Source: an uncultured Bacteroidales bacterium (GTDB lineage: Bacteria > Bacteroidota > Bacteroidia > Bacteroidales > Bacteroidaceae). From it: a stretch of 64,000 bases of DNA. A model generated the notes under the pieces. That model had not been told where the DNA came from and made no database searches. It was given only the letters and a program-made list of their open reading frames with translations. The stretch is taken from contig CADCHQ010000006.1 in the NCBI GenBank assembly GCA_902801325.1, positions 62,001 through 126,000 on the forward strand. Reading direction: 5' to 3'. This document shows, in pieces, positions 15,745-27,332 of this stretch (position 1 is the first letter of the stretch; the number at the start of each line of letters is the position of its first letter). Made by a program: the position numbers and the translations under genes.

Positions 15745-17595
15745 ATGAAACGTTTATCATTCGTCGCACTACTGCTTGCAAGCCTTGTGTTGCCTGTTAC
15801 GGCGAGTACGAAAGCAAAGGTTGAGCATATCCATCCTTTGAATTGGTGGGCAGATATGAAAAATCCACAGTTGCAAATCCTCATTCATGGTAAGAATCTG
15901 GGCAATGAGACCGTTAGTCTAAGCCATGAACAAAAGGTTAAACTGAAGGAGGTTATCCGTGTTGAAAATCAGAACTATATCATTCTATACCTTAATACAA
16001 AAGGTGCACCTGCACAAACCTTTGACATCAAAGTCGGAAAGACGACCATTCCTTATGAACTGAAGAAGCGTGAGGTCGTCAATCGCAAGTCGTATGACGC
16101 CTCCGATGTGGTCTATCTGCTTATGCCTGACCGCTTTGCAAACGGCGACACCAGCAACGACAACATACCTGGCATGAAAGAGGAAGAAGGGTGCAACCGC
16201 AACGTGCCTCTGGCTCGTCATGGAGGCGACTTGGCAGGAATGACCAAACACCTCGACTATCTGGCCGACCTAGGCATTACCGCCATCTGGCCTACCCCAC
16301 TCTTCATCAACGATATGCCCAAGGAATCGTATCACGGCTACGCCATCACCAACTACTATCAAACCGACCCACGATTCGGTTCTAACGACGACTACAAGCA
16401 ATTCGTCGAGAAAGCCCATGCAAAGGGAATAAAAGTGATTCAGGACATCGTCTTCAACCATTGTGGCCGGCAAAACTTCCTGTTTGCCGACATGCCTGGC
16501 ACTGACTGGTTCAACTTCGAAGGCAAATACGTGCAATCGAGCTACAGAACTGGTGCCGTGGGCGACGTAAACTCTTCGGCCTACAACCGCAAGCGCATGG
16601 TGGACGGATGGTTTGTAGAGGCAATGCCTGATCTGGACATGCGAAACCGCTTGGTGAAGGACTATCTCATACAGGCCTCCATCTGGTGGGTTGAATGGGC
16701 CGGTATCGACGGCGTGCGTCAGGACACCTATCCCTACAACGACTTCGACGCTATGGTGGAATGGTGCAACCGCATGGAACTTGAATATCCGGGCTTCAAC
16801 ATTGTTGGCGAAGCGTGGATTAACAATAACGTAGGTGTTTCTTACTGGCAGAAGGACAGCAAACTGGCAGCACCACGCAATTCGATGCTCCCCACCATCA
16901 TGGACTTCCCACTCATGAGCCTGCTCAACTATGTTGTGGACGAAGAGACCGATGAATGGGACAGAGGCTATGCGCGACTCTATGAATACCTGAGTCAGGA
17001 CATCGTATTTGCCGATGTCAATCATCTTCTTACCTTCCTCGACAACCACGACACCGACCGTTTCCAGAAGAACCCTGAAATGGCGAAGGACACCATCCGA
17101 TACAAGCACGCACTTACCCTTCTGCTCACGCTTCGTGGTATTCCTCAGCTCTATTATGGCAATGAGATAGGTATGGCCGCCAACAAGAGCAAAGGCGATG
17201 GTGCCCTGCGTCAAGACTTCCCTGGCGGATGGCCCGATGACAAGAGTAACGCATTCACGAAGGAAGGCAGAGACGAGAGGCAGGAATGGTACTTCCGCTT
17301 TACGCAGAACCTGTTGCAATGGCGCAAGAACTGCCCAGCTGTTCACTTCGGCAAACTCACGCACTTCGTCGTTCAGAAAGGTGTCTATGCCTATGCACGT
17401 CAACTCGAAGGAAAAACCGTACTCGTGTTCCTCAATGGCACCAGCAAGCAACAAACCATCGACCTGACTCCATATCAGGAAGTTATACCTTCAAACAAGG
17501 CATATGACGTGCTTACACACAAGTATATAAACCTTGAAAAAGAGCTTAGTTTCAATCCTCGAGAAATTTTTGTGCTAGATTTTGGTGTAAATTAA
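15745..17595 (+). CDS. susA: Neopullulanase/cyclomaltodextrinase-type GH13 (SusA)
   Basis: A 616-residue periplasmic enzyme: signal peptide (about 1-20), an N-terminal immunoglobulin-like cyclomaltodextrinase domain (about 25-120), the GH13 barrel and a C-terminal beta domain. The four GH13 regions are seen as DIVFNH (residue 234 on), GVRQDTYP (nucleophile D327), VGEAW (acid/base E356) and FLDNHD (D436). It cuts imported maltooligosaccharides and pullulan. The ATG at 15745 follows an in-frame TTG at 15733 that would spoil the signal peptide start. First gene of the sus cluster; susB follows after 41 bases. Confidence 0.95.
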   Translation: MKRLSFVALLLASLVLPVTASTKAKVEHIHPLNWWADMKNPQLQILIHGKNLGNETVSLSHEQKVKLKEVIRVENQNYIILYLNTKGAPAQTFDIKVGKTTIPYELKKREVVNRKSYDASDVVYLLMPDRFANGDTSNDNIPGMKEEEGCNRNVPLARHGGDLAGMTKHLDYLADLGITAIWPTPLFINDMPKESYHGYAITNYYQTDPRFGSNDDYKQFVEKAHAKGIKVIQDIVFNHCGRQNFLFADMPGTDWFNFEGKYVQSSYRTGAVGDVNSSAYNRKRMVDGWFVEAMPDLDMRNRLVKDYLIQASIWWVEWAGIDGVRQDTYPYNDFDAMVEWCNRMELEYPGFNIVGEAWINNNVGVSYWQKDSKLAAPRNSMLPTIMDFPLMSLLNYVVDEETDEWDRGYARLYEYLSQDIVFADVNHLLTFLDNHDTDRFQKNPEMAKDTIRYKHALTLLLTLRGIPQLYYGNEIGMAANKSKGDGALRQDFPGGWPDDKSNAFTKEGRDERQEWYFRFTQNLLQWRKNCPAVHFGKLTHFVVQKGVYAYARQLEGKTVLVFLNGTSKQQTIDLTPYQEVIPSNKAYDVLTHKYINLEKELSFNPREIFVLDFGVN

Positions 17596-17633
17596 ATTTA
17601 ATAATGTAAATTTGTATGTCGAATATGAAATAA

Positions 17634-19826
<2,193 letters not shown>

Positions 19827-19938
19827 GAGGTTAACGGGTTAAGGGGTTAACAGGTTAAAAGCATCAGAATAATCAGAATAATCAAAATAAAAATTAAATA
19901 CTAACATTATTAACTAATTTAACCTTAAAGTACAAAAA

Positions 19939-22900
19939 ATGAACGAAAAGCTAAACTTCAGATGCCTACTCGCATTTCTTGTAGGTATCTTTGCGTCGGT
20001 CAACGTACTCGCCCAAAACATCACTGTTAAGGGTCACGTTAAGGACGCACAGGGTGAGCCAATCATCATGGGTAAAGTACAGCAACAAGGTACGCAGAAT
20101 GTAACTGTGACCGACATCGACGGTAACTTTACCTTGAATGCGCCTCGCGGTGCAGTGCTCGTAATCAGCTACATGGGCTTCCAAACTCGGGAAGTCACTG
20201 CAGCACCCAGTGTAACGGTTGTTCTTCAGGAGGACTCAAAGGTTCTCGACGAAGCCGTTGTCATTGGTTACGGTAAGGTTCGTAAAGCCGACGCCACAGG
20301 TTCGGTTACAGCCTTCAAGCCCGATGAAATGTCAAAGGGTATTACCACCAATCCTCAAGACATGATCATGGGTAAGATTGCTGGTGTGAGCGTCATCTCT
20401 AACGACGGTACTCCCGGCGGTGGTGCAAGCATTCGTATTCGTGGAGGTTCTTCTCTGACGGCTTCGAACGAACCTTTAATTGTCATTGATGGATTGGCCA
20501 TTGACAATTATGGAGTAAAAGGCCTGGCCAATCCTCTTTCGATGGTTAATCCCGAGGACATTGAGACCTTCACCGTACTGAAGGACGCCAGCGCAACAGC
20601 CATCTATGGTAGCCGTGCATCGAATGGTGTCATCATCATCACCACCAAGACTGGCAAGAAGGGTTCTCCCGTGAAAGTTTCTTACACAGGAAACGTAAGC
20701 GTATCGCACGCATATCGCAAGTATGAGGTTCTTTCTAGCGATGAGTTCCGCGACTATGCTACTAATCTATACAAGGCAAACCATAACGGAAGCACCGACG
20801 GTATGCCAGCATTGGGAGACTACAATACAGACTGGACTGACAAGGTGCTGCGTAATGCTATTGGTAGCGACCATCAGATTGGATTAACAGGTGCAATCAA
20901 AAACCTGCCCTATCGCTTCAGTGTTGGTTTCACAGGTAAGAATGGTGCTATTGAAACAAGTAAGTTCCAACGTTTCACCACATCATTAAACTTGAACCCG
21001 AAGTTCTTTGACGACCACCTAAACTTTAATCTCTCGGCCAAATATATGTTTGCTGAGAATCGTTATGCAAATGGAGGTGGTGCCATTGGTGGAGCAATTG
21101 CAGCAGATCCCACCCGTCCTGTCTTTGACGACTCTTATCCTGAATTTGGCGGTTACTGGCAGAACATGACTTCAGGCTCAAAAGGGAATGACCCAAATTG
21201 GACACACATTACTAACACCAATACTCCCCAGAATCCCTATGCACTACTCATGAATCAAAGCAACCGAGCTGAGAGCCATGCTTTCATCGGCAATTTGGAA
21301 GCCGAGTATAAAATTCATGGATTCGAAGACCTTTCCATTCATGGTAGCGTAGGTGGTGATTACAGTTCTGGATTCCAAAAGGACATAATCTCCCCATATT
21401 CTTATAGTAACAACTATTATGGATGGAATGGTGTAGACGAAAGTGACAAATACAATATTCGTGTAAATGGTTATCTGCAATATCAGCACAACTGGAACGA
21501 CAAGCACAATCTTGACATCATGGGAGGTGCTGAATACCAATATATACGTCGTCATTTCTATAACTACGGGCAAGGCAACGAGTGGTATGACGAAAATGGT
21601 AATCGCTTGAATGAACCCATCGCATATTCACCTACTATCCGAGCAACTACAGAGCGAAAATTGCCCAATAAACTGGCATCCTATTTCGGACGTATTAACT
21701 ACATTTTGCTTAATCGTTATCTATTTACGGCAACCGCTCGATGGGACGGATCTTCAAATTTTGGTCATGATTATCATTGGGGATTTTTCCCCTCTGCCGC
21801 ATTTGCATGGAAAATCAGTGAAGAGAAATTCCTTCGTGACTGGAAACCTCTAGATGAATTAAAACTTCGTCTTGGATACGGTGCTACTGGGCAACAAGAC
21901 ATTGATAGGTATTTCTATTACTTGCAAACATATACCTATAGTAACCAATATGCACATTATTCTTTAGGAAACCAGAGCATAAGAACAATGCGCCCCAATA
22001 TTAACAATGAGGATTTAAAATGGGAAACAACATATACTTACAATATAGGTCTCGACTGGAGTTTCCTAAATGGTCGTATAGATGGAGCTCTTGATCTCTA
22101 TTACCGTAAGACTAAGAACCTCATCAGCGAGGTAGACGTAGATCCAAGTATATATTTCAGTAATAAAATGGTGGACAACGTGGGTTCTCTCCGGAATAAG
22201 GGTGTTGAATTCACCATCAACGCTCGTCCCGTTGTCACCAAGAATTTCTCTTGGACTATTGGCTATAATGTAACATGGAATGACAATGAACTTACAAAAT
22301 TAACGAATGACAGAGACGAAGAACTGACAGGCAGCAAAATAAGTGCTGGATTAAACAATCAGGTACAGGTTAATAAAGTTGGTTATCCCATCAATAGTTT
22401 CTACGTTTACCAACAAGTATATGATGACAACGGCAATCCGTTGGAAGGCGTCTTCGTTGACCGTAATGCCGACGGCATCATCAATGCCGACGATAAATAC
22501 ATCTATAAAGACCCCAATGCCGATGTTACCATGGGACTAACCAACAAGTTCATCTGGAAGAATTGGGACTTGAGCTTCAGCCTTCGTGCAAGCTTTAACA
22601 ACTACCTCTACTACGATTTCCTGTCTGGCAAAGCTAGAACATCATGGTCTGGAATATATTCAAATAGTGCTTATTCCAACACCACAGCAGAGGCCATTGC
22701 TCTTGGATTCCAAGGTAAGACCGACTACTACATGAGCGATTACTTTGTACGTAATGCTTCGTTCCTGCGTTGTGATAACATCACGTTGGGTTACTCATTC
22801 ACTCGTTTGTTCTCATCAGGGCACTACAAGGGTATCGACGGACGAATCTACGCCACTGTTTCCAACCCCTTCGTGATTACAGGCTATGATGGTATCGATC

Positions 22901-22986
22901 CTGAACGTACACACGGAAGCGGTGTTGACGGCAGCGTATTCCCGCGTCCAACGACCTATACACTTGGTCTTAAGCTGAACTTCTAA
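19939..22986 (+). CDS. susC: SusC-like TonB-linked starch oligosaccharide transporter
   Basis: A 1,015-residue outer-membrane protein: signal peptide ending at VLAQ, CarboxypepD_reg-like domain (NITVKGHVKDAQGEPIIMG, about 27-105), a TonB-box-like stretch before the plug (EAVVIGYGKVRKADATGSV), plug with the SusC signature (IRGGSSLTASNEPLIVIDG; ATAIYGSRASNGVIIITT) and a barrel ending LGLKLNF. It forms the lidded SusCD pair with the next gene. The 112-base gap upstream contains GGTTAA-type tandem repeats and no TAnnTTTG box, so transcription from the susA side is the simplest reading. Confidence 0.96.
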   Translation: MNEKLNFRCLLAFLVGIFASVNVLAQNITVKGHVKDAQGEPIIMGKVQQQGTQNVTVTDIDGNFTLNAPRGAVLVISYMGFQTREVTAAPSVTVVLQEDSKVLDEAVVIGYGKVRKADATGSVTAFKPDEMSKGITTNPQDMIMGKIAGVSVISNDGTPGGGASIRIRGGSSLTASNEPLIVIDGLAIDNYGVKGLANPLSMVNPEDIETFTVLKDASATAIYGSRASNGVIIITTKTGKKGSPVKVSYTGNVSVSHAYRKYEVLSSDEFRDYATNLYKANHNGSTDGMPALGDYNTDWTDKVLRNAIGSDHQIGLTGAIKNLPYRFSVGFTGKNGAIETSKFQRFTTSLNLNPKFFDDHLNFNLSAKYMFAENRYANGGGAIGGAIAADPTRPVFDDSYPEFGGYWQNMTSGSKGNDPNWTHITNTNTPQNPYALLMNQSNRAESHAFIGNLEAEYKIHGFEDLSIHGSVGGDYSSGFQKDIISPYSYSNNYYGWNGVDESDKYNIRVNGYLQYQHNWNDKHNLDIMGGAEYQYIRRHFYNYGQGNEWYDENGNRLNEPIAYSPTIRATTERKLPNKLASYFGRINYILLNRYLFTATARWDGSSNFGHDYHWGFFPSAAFAWKISEEKFLRDWKPLDELKLRLGYGATGQQDIDRYFYYLQTYTYSNQYAHYSLGNQSIRTMRPNINNEDLKWETTYTYNIGLDWSFLNGRIDGALDLYYRKTKNLISEVDVDPSIYFSNKMVDNVGSLRNKGVEFTINARPVVTKNFSWTIGYNVTWNDNELTKLTNDRDEELTGSKISAGLNNQVQVNKVGYPINSFYVYQQVYDDNGNPLEGVFVDRNADGIINADDKYIYKDPNADVTMGLTNKFIWKNWDLSFSLRASFNNYLYYDFLSGKARTSWSGIYSNSAYSNTTAEAIALGFQGKTDYYMSDYFVRNASFLRCDNITLGYSFTRLFSSGHYKGIDGRIYATVSNPFVITGYDGIDPERTHGSGVDGSVFPRPTTYTLGLKLNF

Positions 22987-23021
22987 GTATCAAACATCAA
23001 TCATTCTAATACATTAATATT

Positions 23022-24659
23022 ATGAAACTGAAAACATTCAAATACATAGTTCCTGTGGTAGGTGCACTGATGCTATCGTTTGGTTTAACTTCGTGCAACA
23101 ATACATTAGACCTCGATGTTGATGATCCACAAACCGTTGTCGAATTTGATGCAGAAAGTATGCTTGCCAAAATATATGGAACCTTGCTTCTTACTGGAAC
23201 TACTGGACCTGATGGCAATGCAGATATGCCTGGTTTCGATGAAGGAGACTCTGGTTTCTATCGTCGCATTTTCGAAGCTAATGAACTTTGCTCTGACGAG
23301 TGCATCTGGACCTGGCAGGGTGATGCCGGTATTCCAGAAATGACCAACCTCAGTTGGAATGCTTCACACGGATACAATGAGCTTACCTACTATCGCTTGG
23401 CCTACAATAACAACCTCATCAACTTCTACCTCGACCAAACAGCCGAAGACAATAGTGCTCAGACATTGCAGTATCGAGCAGAGGTCCGCTTCTTGCGTGC
23501 TTTGTATATGAGCTATTTTATTGACCTCTACGGAAAAGCACCCTACAAAGAACATTACAATCAGGATTTGCCTGCTGAAATGTCTCGAGTAGATGTCTTC
23601 AATTACATTGTTAAAGAATTGAAAGACATCAATGGTGAGAATGCAGAGGCTAAGGAAGTATTGCTCGACAATGCAAACTCTGATGCCAACTATGGCCGTG
23701 CTGATAAGGTCGCAGCCAACTTGCTTTTGGCTCGTCTCTACCTGAATGCAGGCGTTTATACGGGTACTCCTCAGTGGCAGGAAGCTGTGAACTATGCCAA
23801 CAAGGTTATCAAAATCAGCTACAGCCTGAACAAGTCTGAGAAGAATGGTTACAGTGCATACGAACAGCTCTTCATGGGCGACAACGGCGAGAACCCCAAT
23901 GCCCGTCAGGAGATCATCTTCCCCATCCGTTGTGATGTCAACTCTCGTTCTTGGAGTGGCTCCATCTACCCTGTTGCATCTACAACAGGCGATGGTACTC
24001 CTACTCAGGGTTTGGCTGCTGCACAGTGGACTTGCAACCGTGCACGTCAATCAATGGTTGAGAAGTTCTTCCCGAATCTTGACGATGTTCCGATGGTTAA
24101 TGACCCGCACGAGGTAGCAAAGGCTGCTAAGGACGACCGCGCCCTGTTCTTCTCCGGAGCAGCACCAGACGGTTCAAAGAAACGCACAATTAGCACCGAG
24201 GAGAAAACCACATTCGCAGCAGGTCTGGGCATCATGAAGTGGACCAACGTTCAAGCCGAAACCGGTGGCTTCAACGATGCCTCTTGGCCTGATACAGACG
24301 TTCCTTTTTTCCGTGTTGCTGAGGCTTACCTGACACTGGCAGAAGCCAACTACCGCTTGGGTGGTGAAAACAGCATCACGCTGAATGCTATTAATGAATT
24401 GCGCAACCGTGCCCATGCAGAGCCCCTTACCGAAGTTACCGAACGTGACATTATCGACGAGTGGTGCCGCGAGTTCTACTTCGAGGGTCGTCGTCGCAGT
24501 GACCTCATTCGTTTCGGCATGTTCACCTCTGGTTCCTATCTGTGGGATTGGAAGGGTGGAAGCTACGCTGGTAATGGTGTGAGCAATATCTATAACCTCT
24601 ACCCCATTCCTGCAAGAATTTTGAATGGTAGCAACATGCATCAGAATCCTGGCTATTAA
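23022..24659 (+). CDS. susD: SusD-like starch-binding lipoprotein
   Basis: A 545-residue surface lipoprotein with lipobox FGLTSC. It has the SusD/RagB helical TPR scaffold (LQYRAEVRFLRALYMSYFIDLYG near residue 150) and the C-terminal signature DEWCREFYFEGRRRSDLIRFG. It binds starch and caps SusC. It is 35 bases after susC and followed by susE, the canonical order. Confidence 0.95.
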   Translation: MKLKTFKYIVPVVGALMLSFGLTSCNNTLDLDVDDPQTVVEFDAESMLAKIYGTLLLTGTTGPDGNADMPGFDEGDSGFYRRIFEANELCSDECIWTWQGDAGIPEMTNLSWNASHGYNELTYYRLAYNNNLINFYLDQTAEDNSAQTLQYRAEVRFLRALYMSYFIDLYGKAPYKEHYNQDLPAEMSRVDVFNYIVKELKDINGENAEAKEVLLDNANSDANYGRADKVAANLLLARLYLNAGVYTGTPQWQEAVNYANKVIKISYSLNKSEKNGYSAYEQLFMGDNGENPNARQEIIFPIRCDVNSRSWSGSIYPVASTTGDGTPTQGLAAAQWTCNRARQSMVEKFFPNLDDVPMVNDPHEVAKAAKDDRALFFSGAAPDGSKKRTISTEEKTTFAAGLGIMKWTNVQAETGGFNDASWPDTDVPFFRVAEAYLTLAEANYRLGGENSITLNAINELRNRAHAEPLTEVTERDIIDEWCREFYFEGRRRSDLIRFGMFTSGSYLWDWKGGSYAGNGVSNIYNLYPIPARILNGSNMHQNPGY

Positions 24660-24693
24660 TCAATTGATAATTTATAATTGAAACATTACAATT

Positions 24694-25836
24694 ATGAAAA
24701 AGATATTTTATTCGTTGCTGATGGTCAGCATGGCATTGTTCTTTGCAGCATGTGATGAGGACCGTGACAGCAATCCCACGCTGCAAGACGCTCCCACTTT
24801 TGTGCTCAATACACCGGCGTTTGCTGCAAATAATGTATATAGTCTGGCAAATTCCGATTATGTGGTCCTGACCACCACTCAGCCTGACTATGGGTTCCCT
24901 GCCTCCACGGTTTATACCGTGAACGTAAGCCTCGATAGCGTAAACTTTACGCCTCTGGCCACTACCTACACTACAGCAAAGATGCAGGTTCCCGCAAGTG
25001 AACTGAACGAGATGATTCTCTCTTTAGCTGGCGACAAAGACCTGTCGGTTCCCGTACCTGTTTACATTAAGCTGACGGCTCACATCTATGGAAACCCCGA
25101 TCTGGGTGTTTCTGAATCTAATGTGATTACTCTGCCCGCCGTCCAAGCATTTGTTCCGGAGGTTACTATTGAGTTGCCCACGAAGATGCACATTGTTGGT
25201 GCCTTCCCCGCTTCCGATGGTTGGAGCAAGTTTGTGCCTCTGCACGCTGCTTATAGTCAGGATGGCTGGTTCTATGGTGTTGTCTATCTGCCCGATGGTG
25301 CTGAATTCAAGGTTAATCCTGATGCAGCTTGGGCTGGTAACGACAAGGGCTTTGGACAGGTAACAGCTGTGGACAATGCCAATGCTGGATTCCAAAGTGT
25401 CGATGCAAGCAACGAGGCTGCCAACATGAAGGTTGAGACCGGTGGCTGGTATAATGTCATTGTCAAGACCAAGATTTCCAATGGCTCTGTACTCTACACC
25501 GTTGAGATTAATGAGGCTAAGGTATATGTGATTGGTGCTGCCGAGGGTGGCAACTGGAGCAAGATGGAAGAATGGCGCTTCACAGCTCCTGCTGGTGATG
25601 GCGAATGGACTTCTCCCGCTTTTGCTGGCAGCGGCGAACTTCGCTTGTTCATTGACTGTGGCATTGACTGGTGGAAGACTGAGTTCACCATCAAGACTGA
25701 TGGCACACTGTACTATCGCGACATTGATATACCTAACAATTGGGCCGAAAGCATAGGTGAGGATTATTCACAGCAAGTATCTGCTGGCCAGAAGGCTATC
25801 CTCAACTTCACGGCTGAAACGGGTCGCGTAGAATAA
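24694..25836 (+). CDS. susE: SusE-like starch-binding outer-membrane lipoprotein
   Basis: A 380-residue lipoprotein (lipobox LFFAAC, then DEDRD). The N-terminal domain (about 30-165; DAPTFVLNTP, then LANSDYVVLTTTQPDYGFP) matches the SusE N-domain, and two carbohydrate-binding domains follow (about 168-270, MHIVGAFPASDGWSKF; about 272-380, VYVIGAAEGGNWSKMEEW). Trp-rich loops such as GGNWSKMEEW suggest the starch-contact faces. It would hold starch at the cell surface with SusD and SusF. Same operon, 34 bases after susD. Confidence 0.92.
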   Translation: MKKIFYSLLMVSMALFFAACDEDRDSNPTLQDAPTFVLNTPAFAANNVYSLANSDYVVLTTTQPDYGFPASTVYTVNVSLDSVNFTPLATTYTTAKMQVPASELNEMILSLAGDKDLSVPVPVYIKLTAHIYGNPDLGVSESNVITLPAVQAFVPEVTIELPTKMHIVGAFPASDGWSKFVPLHAAYSQDGWFYGVVYLPDGAEFKVNPDAAWAGNDKGFGQVTAVDNANAGFQSVDASNEAANMKVETGGWYNVIVKTKISNGSVLYTVEINEAKVYVIGAAEGGNWSKMEEWRFTAPAGDGEWTSPAFAGSGELRLFIDCGIDWWKTEFTIKTDGTLYYRDIDIPNNWAESIGEDYSQQVSAGQKAILNFTAETGRVE

Positions 25837-25860
25837 TAACCTTTTAAAGTAAGAACAACT

Positions 25861-27261
25861 ATGAAAAAGTTATTTTTATATGCAAGCATCCTCGTAGCAA
25901 CTATGGCCTTTACGGCTTGCACAGAGGACTATACCGACTGGGCTGACCCACAGGCCTATGCACAGGAAGACCCTGCAGCAGCATATGGACTGAACATCAC
26001 CGAAGGTAGCCAATCCAACTTTGTGATGGCAGAAGCTCCTGAACAAGTAGAACTTGTAGCCGTTAGCTCAGACAACGAGAATATCTCGAATTTGATTCTG
26101 AACTCAGTTACAGTCTATGGCGAGAAGGTGCCTGCCACCTTGGAGAATGGTGTTATCAAGGTTGATGCATTCTATCTCGACTCTCTCGTCGAAGTTAAGA
26201 CTCTTGACCGTTCTTCTACACCTCATGCTTTCGATGTTGTAGTTGATGTTGCCGCTAAACTGGTTACTGGTGAGGCAAAAACCTTCCAAAAGACAACCGC
26301 AGCCAGTGTAACTCCACGTCCTACTCCCGAAAAAGACGAGAAAGGCTACGCTTTGCTGGGTCAGTGGCAAGGTTGGAATCCCTCTGAGCCCACTTGGATG
26401 ACAGAGGTTGAGCCGGGTGTATATCAAGCAAAAGTCACTACCACCGACGAAGGAAGCAACTGGTACAAATTCTATCAGGGTTCAGGCTTTGGCGAGGGCG
26501 ACTTCGCTTGGGATGCCGTAGCTCTTGGATGTGCCGTTAATGGCGACGACTCAACTCCCAACCTTGTGGTATGGAACAATGACCCAATCTTTGGCGGTTT
26601 CCAGACTCCCGTTATCACAGGTGCTGGAAAGTGGCTTATCACACTTGACATGAACAAGATGGTTTACTCCTATGTGCCTTCTACCGAGAATCTTTGGTAT
26701 GCTGGCGACGCTAACGGCTGGAGCTTCTGGCCACTGGTAAAGGTTGGTGACCACTTCGAGGGTTACTACTACATCTATCTGGCCGACAACTCATCGACTT
26801 GGGGCTTTAAGTTCACCACCACTCCTGACTGGAACAATCCTCAGTATGGTGCTGGTGATGGCGAAGGCGTGATTGCCATTGACGGTGGCAATTGCAACCT
26901 GCCTTCAGGCAACCAGTCAGGCTTCTACAAACTTATGGTTAACACCGACAACCTGACATTCTCTGTTGAGCCTATCAACCAGTTGTCACTCATCGGTTCG
27001 GCCATTGGTGCTAATGCTTGGAGCGACGACTTCGATCTGAGATTCAACATCGAGACTATGGCTTGGGAAGGCACATACACCGTTAACGACGGTGAATTCA
27101 AGATCCGTGCCAACCACGACTGGTCACTCTCTTGGGGTGGCTCGTTGGATGCTATGACCTCGCAGAATGGTGCTAATCTGCCCATTTCGGCTGGAACGTA
27201 CAAGTTCTCGTTCAAGCCCAACTGCGACGGACAGGGCGTACTGACCGTTGAGGCTCAGTAA
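25861..27261 (+). CDS. susF: SusF-like starch-binding outer-membrane lipoprotein
   Basis: A 466-residue lipoprotein (lipobox TMAFTAC) with an N-terminal Ig-like part and then three starch-binding-like modules marked by repeated Trp-containing motifs: YALLGQWQGWNPSEPTWMTE (about 160), NLWYAGDANGWSFWPL (about 278) and LSLIGSAIGANAWSDDFDL (about 378). This is the SusF layout. It lies 24 bases after susE and is the last gene before a strong hairpin. Confidence 0.92.
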   Translation: MKKLFLYASILVATMAFTACTEDYTDWADPQAYAQEDPAAAYGLNITEGSQSNFVMAEAPEQVELVAVSSDNENISNLILNSVTVYGEKVPATLENGVIKVDAFYLDSLVEVKTLDRSSTPHAFDVVVDVAAKLVTGEAKTFQKTTAASVTPRPTPEKDEKGYALLGQWQGWNPSEPTWMTEVEPGVYQAKVTTTDEGSNWYKFYQGSGFGEGDFAWDAVALGCAVNGDDSTPNLVVWNNDPIFGGFQTPVITGAGKWLITLDMNKMVYSYVPSTENLWYAGDANGWSFWPLVKVGDHFEGYYYIYLADNSSTWGFKFTTTPDWNNPQYGAGDGEGVIAIDGGNCNLPSGNQSGFYKLMVNTDNLTFSVEPINQLSLIGSAIGANAWSDDFDLRFNIETMAWEGTYTVNDGEFKIRANHDWSLSWGGSLDAMTSQNGANLPISAGTYKFSFKPNCDGQGVLTVEAQ

Positions 27262-27282
27262 TCGGACACAAGTTTCATTGAC

Positions 27283-27315
27283 AAAGGGGGCGGGCAAGTT
27301 CGGCCCGTCCCCTTT
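27283..27315 (+). terminator. Terminator or attenuator between susF and the amylase gene
   Basis: AAAGGGGGCGGGC (27283-27295) pairs with GCCCGTCCCCTTT (27303-27315) with one mismatch, loop of seven bases, then a T-rich tract. It stands only 18 bases before the amylase ATG, so it should lower expression of the downstream amylase and transporter relative to susC-F. Confidence 0.75.
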
Positions 27316-27332
27316 ACTTTCATTATTTGACT

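Noticed and set aside
16270..17454. 394-codon frame antisense to susA
   Set aside because: Shadow of a strongly conserved GH13 gene; no promoter and implausible composition.
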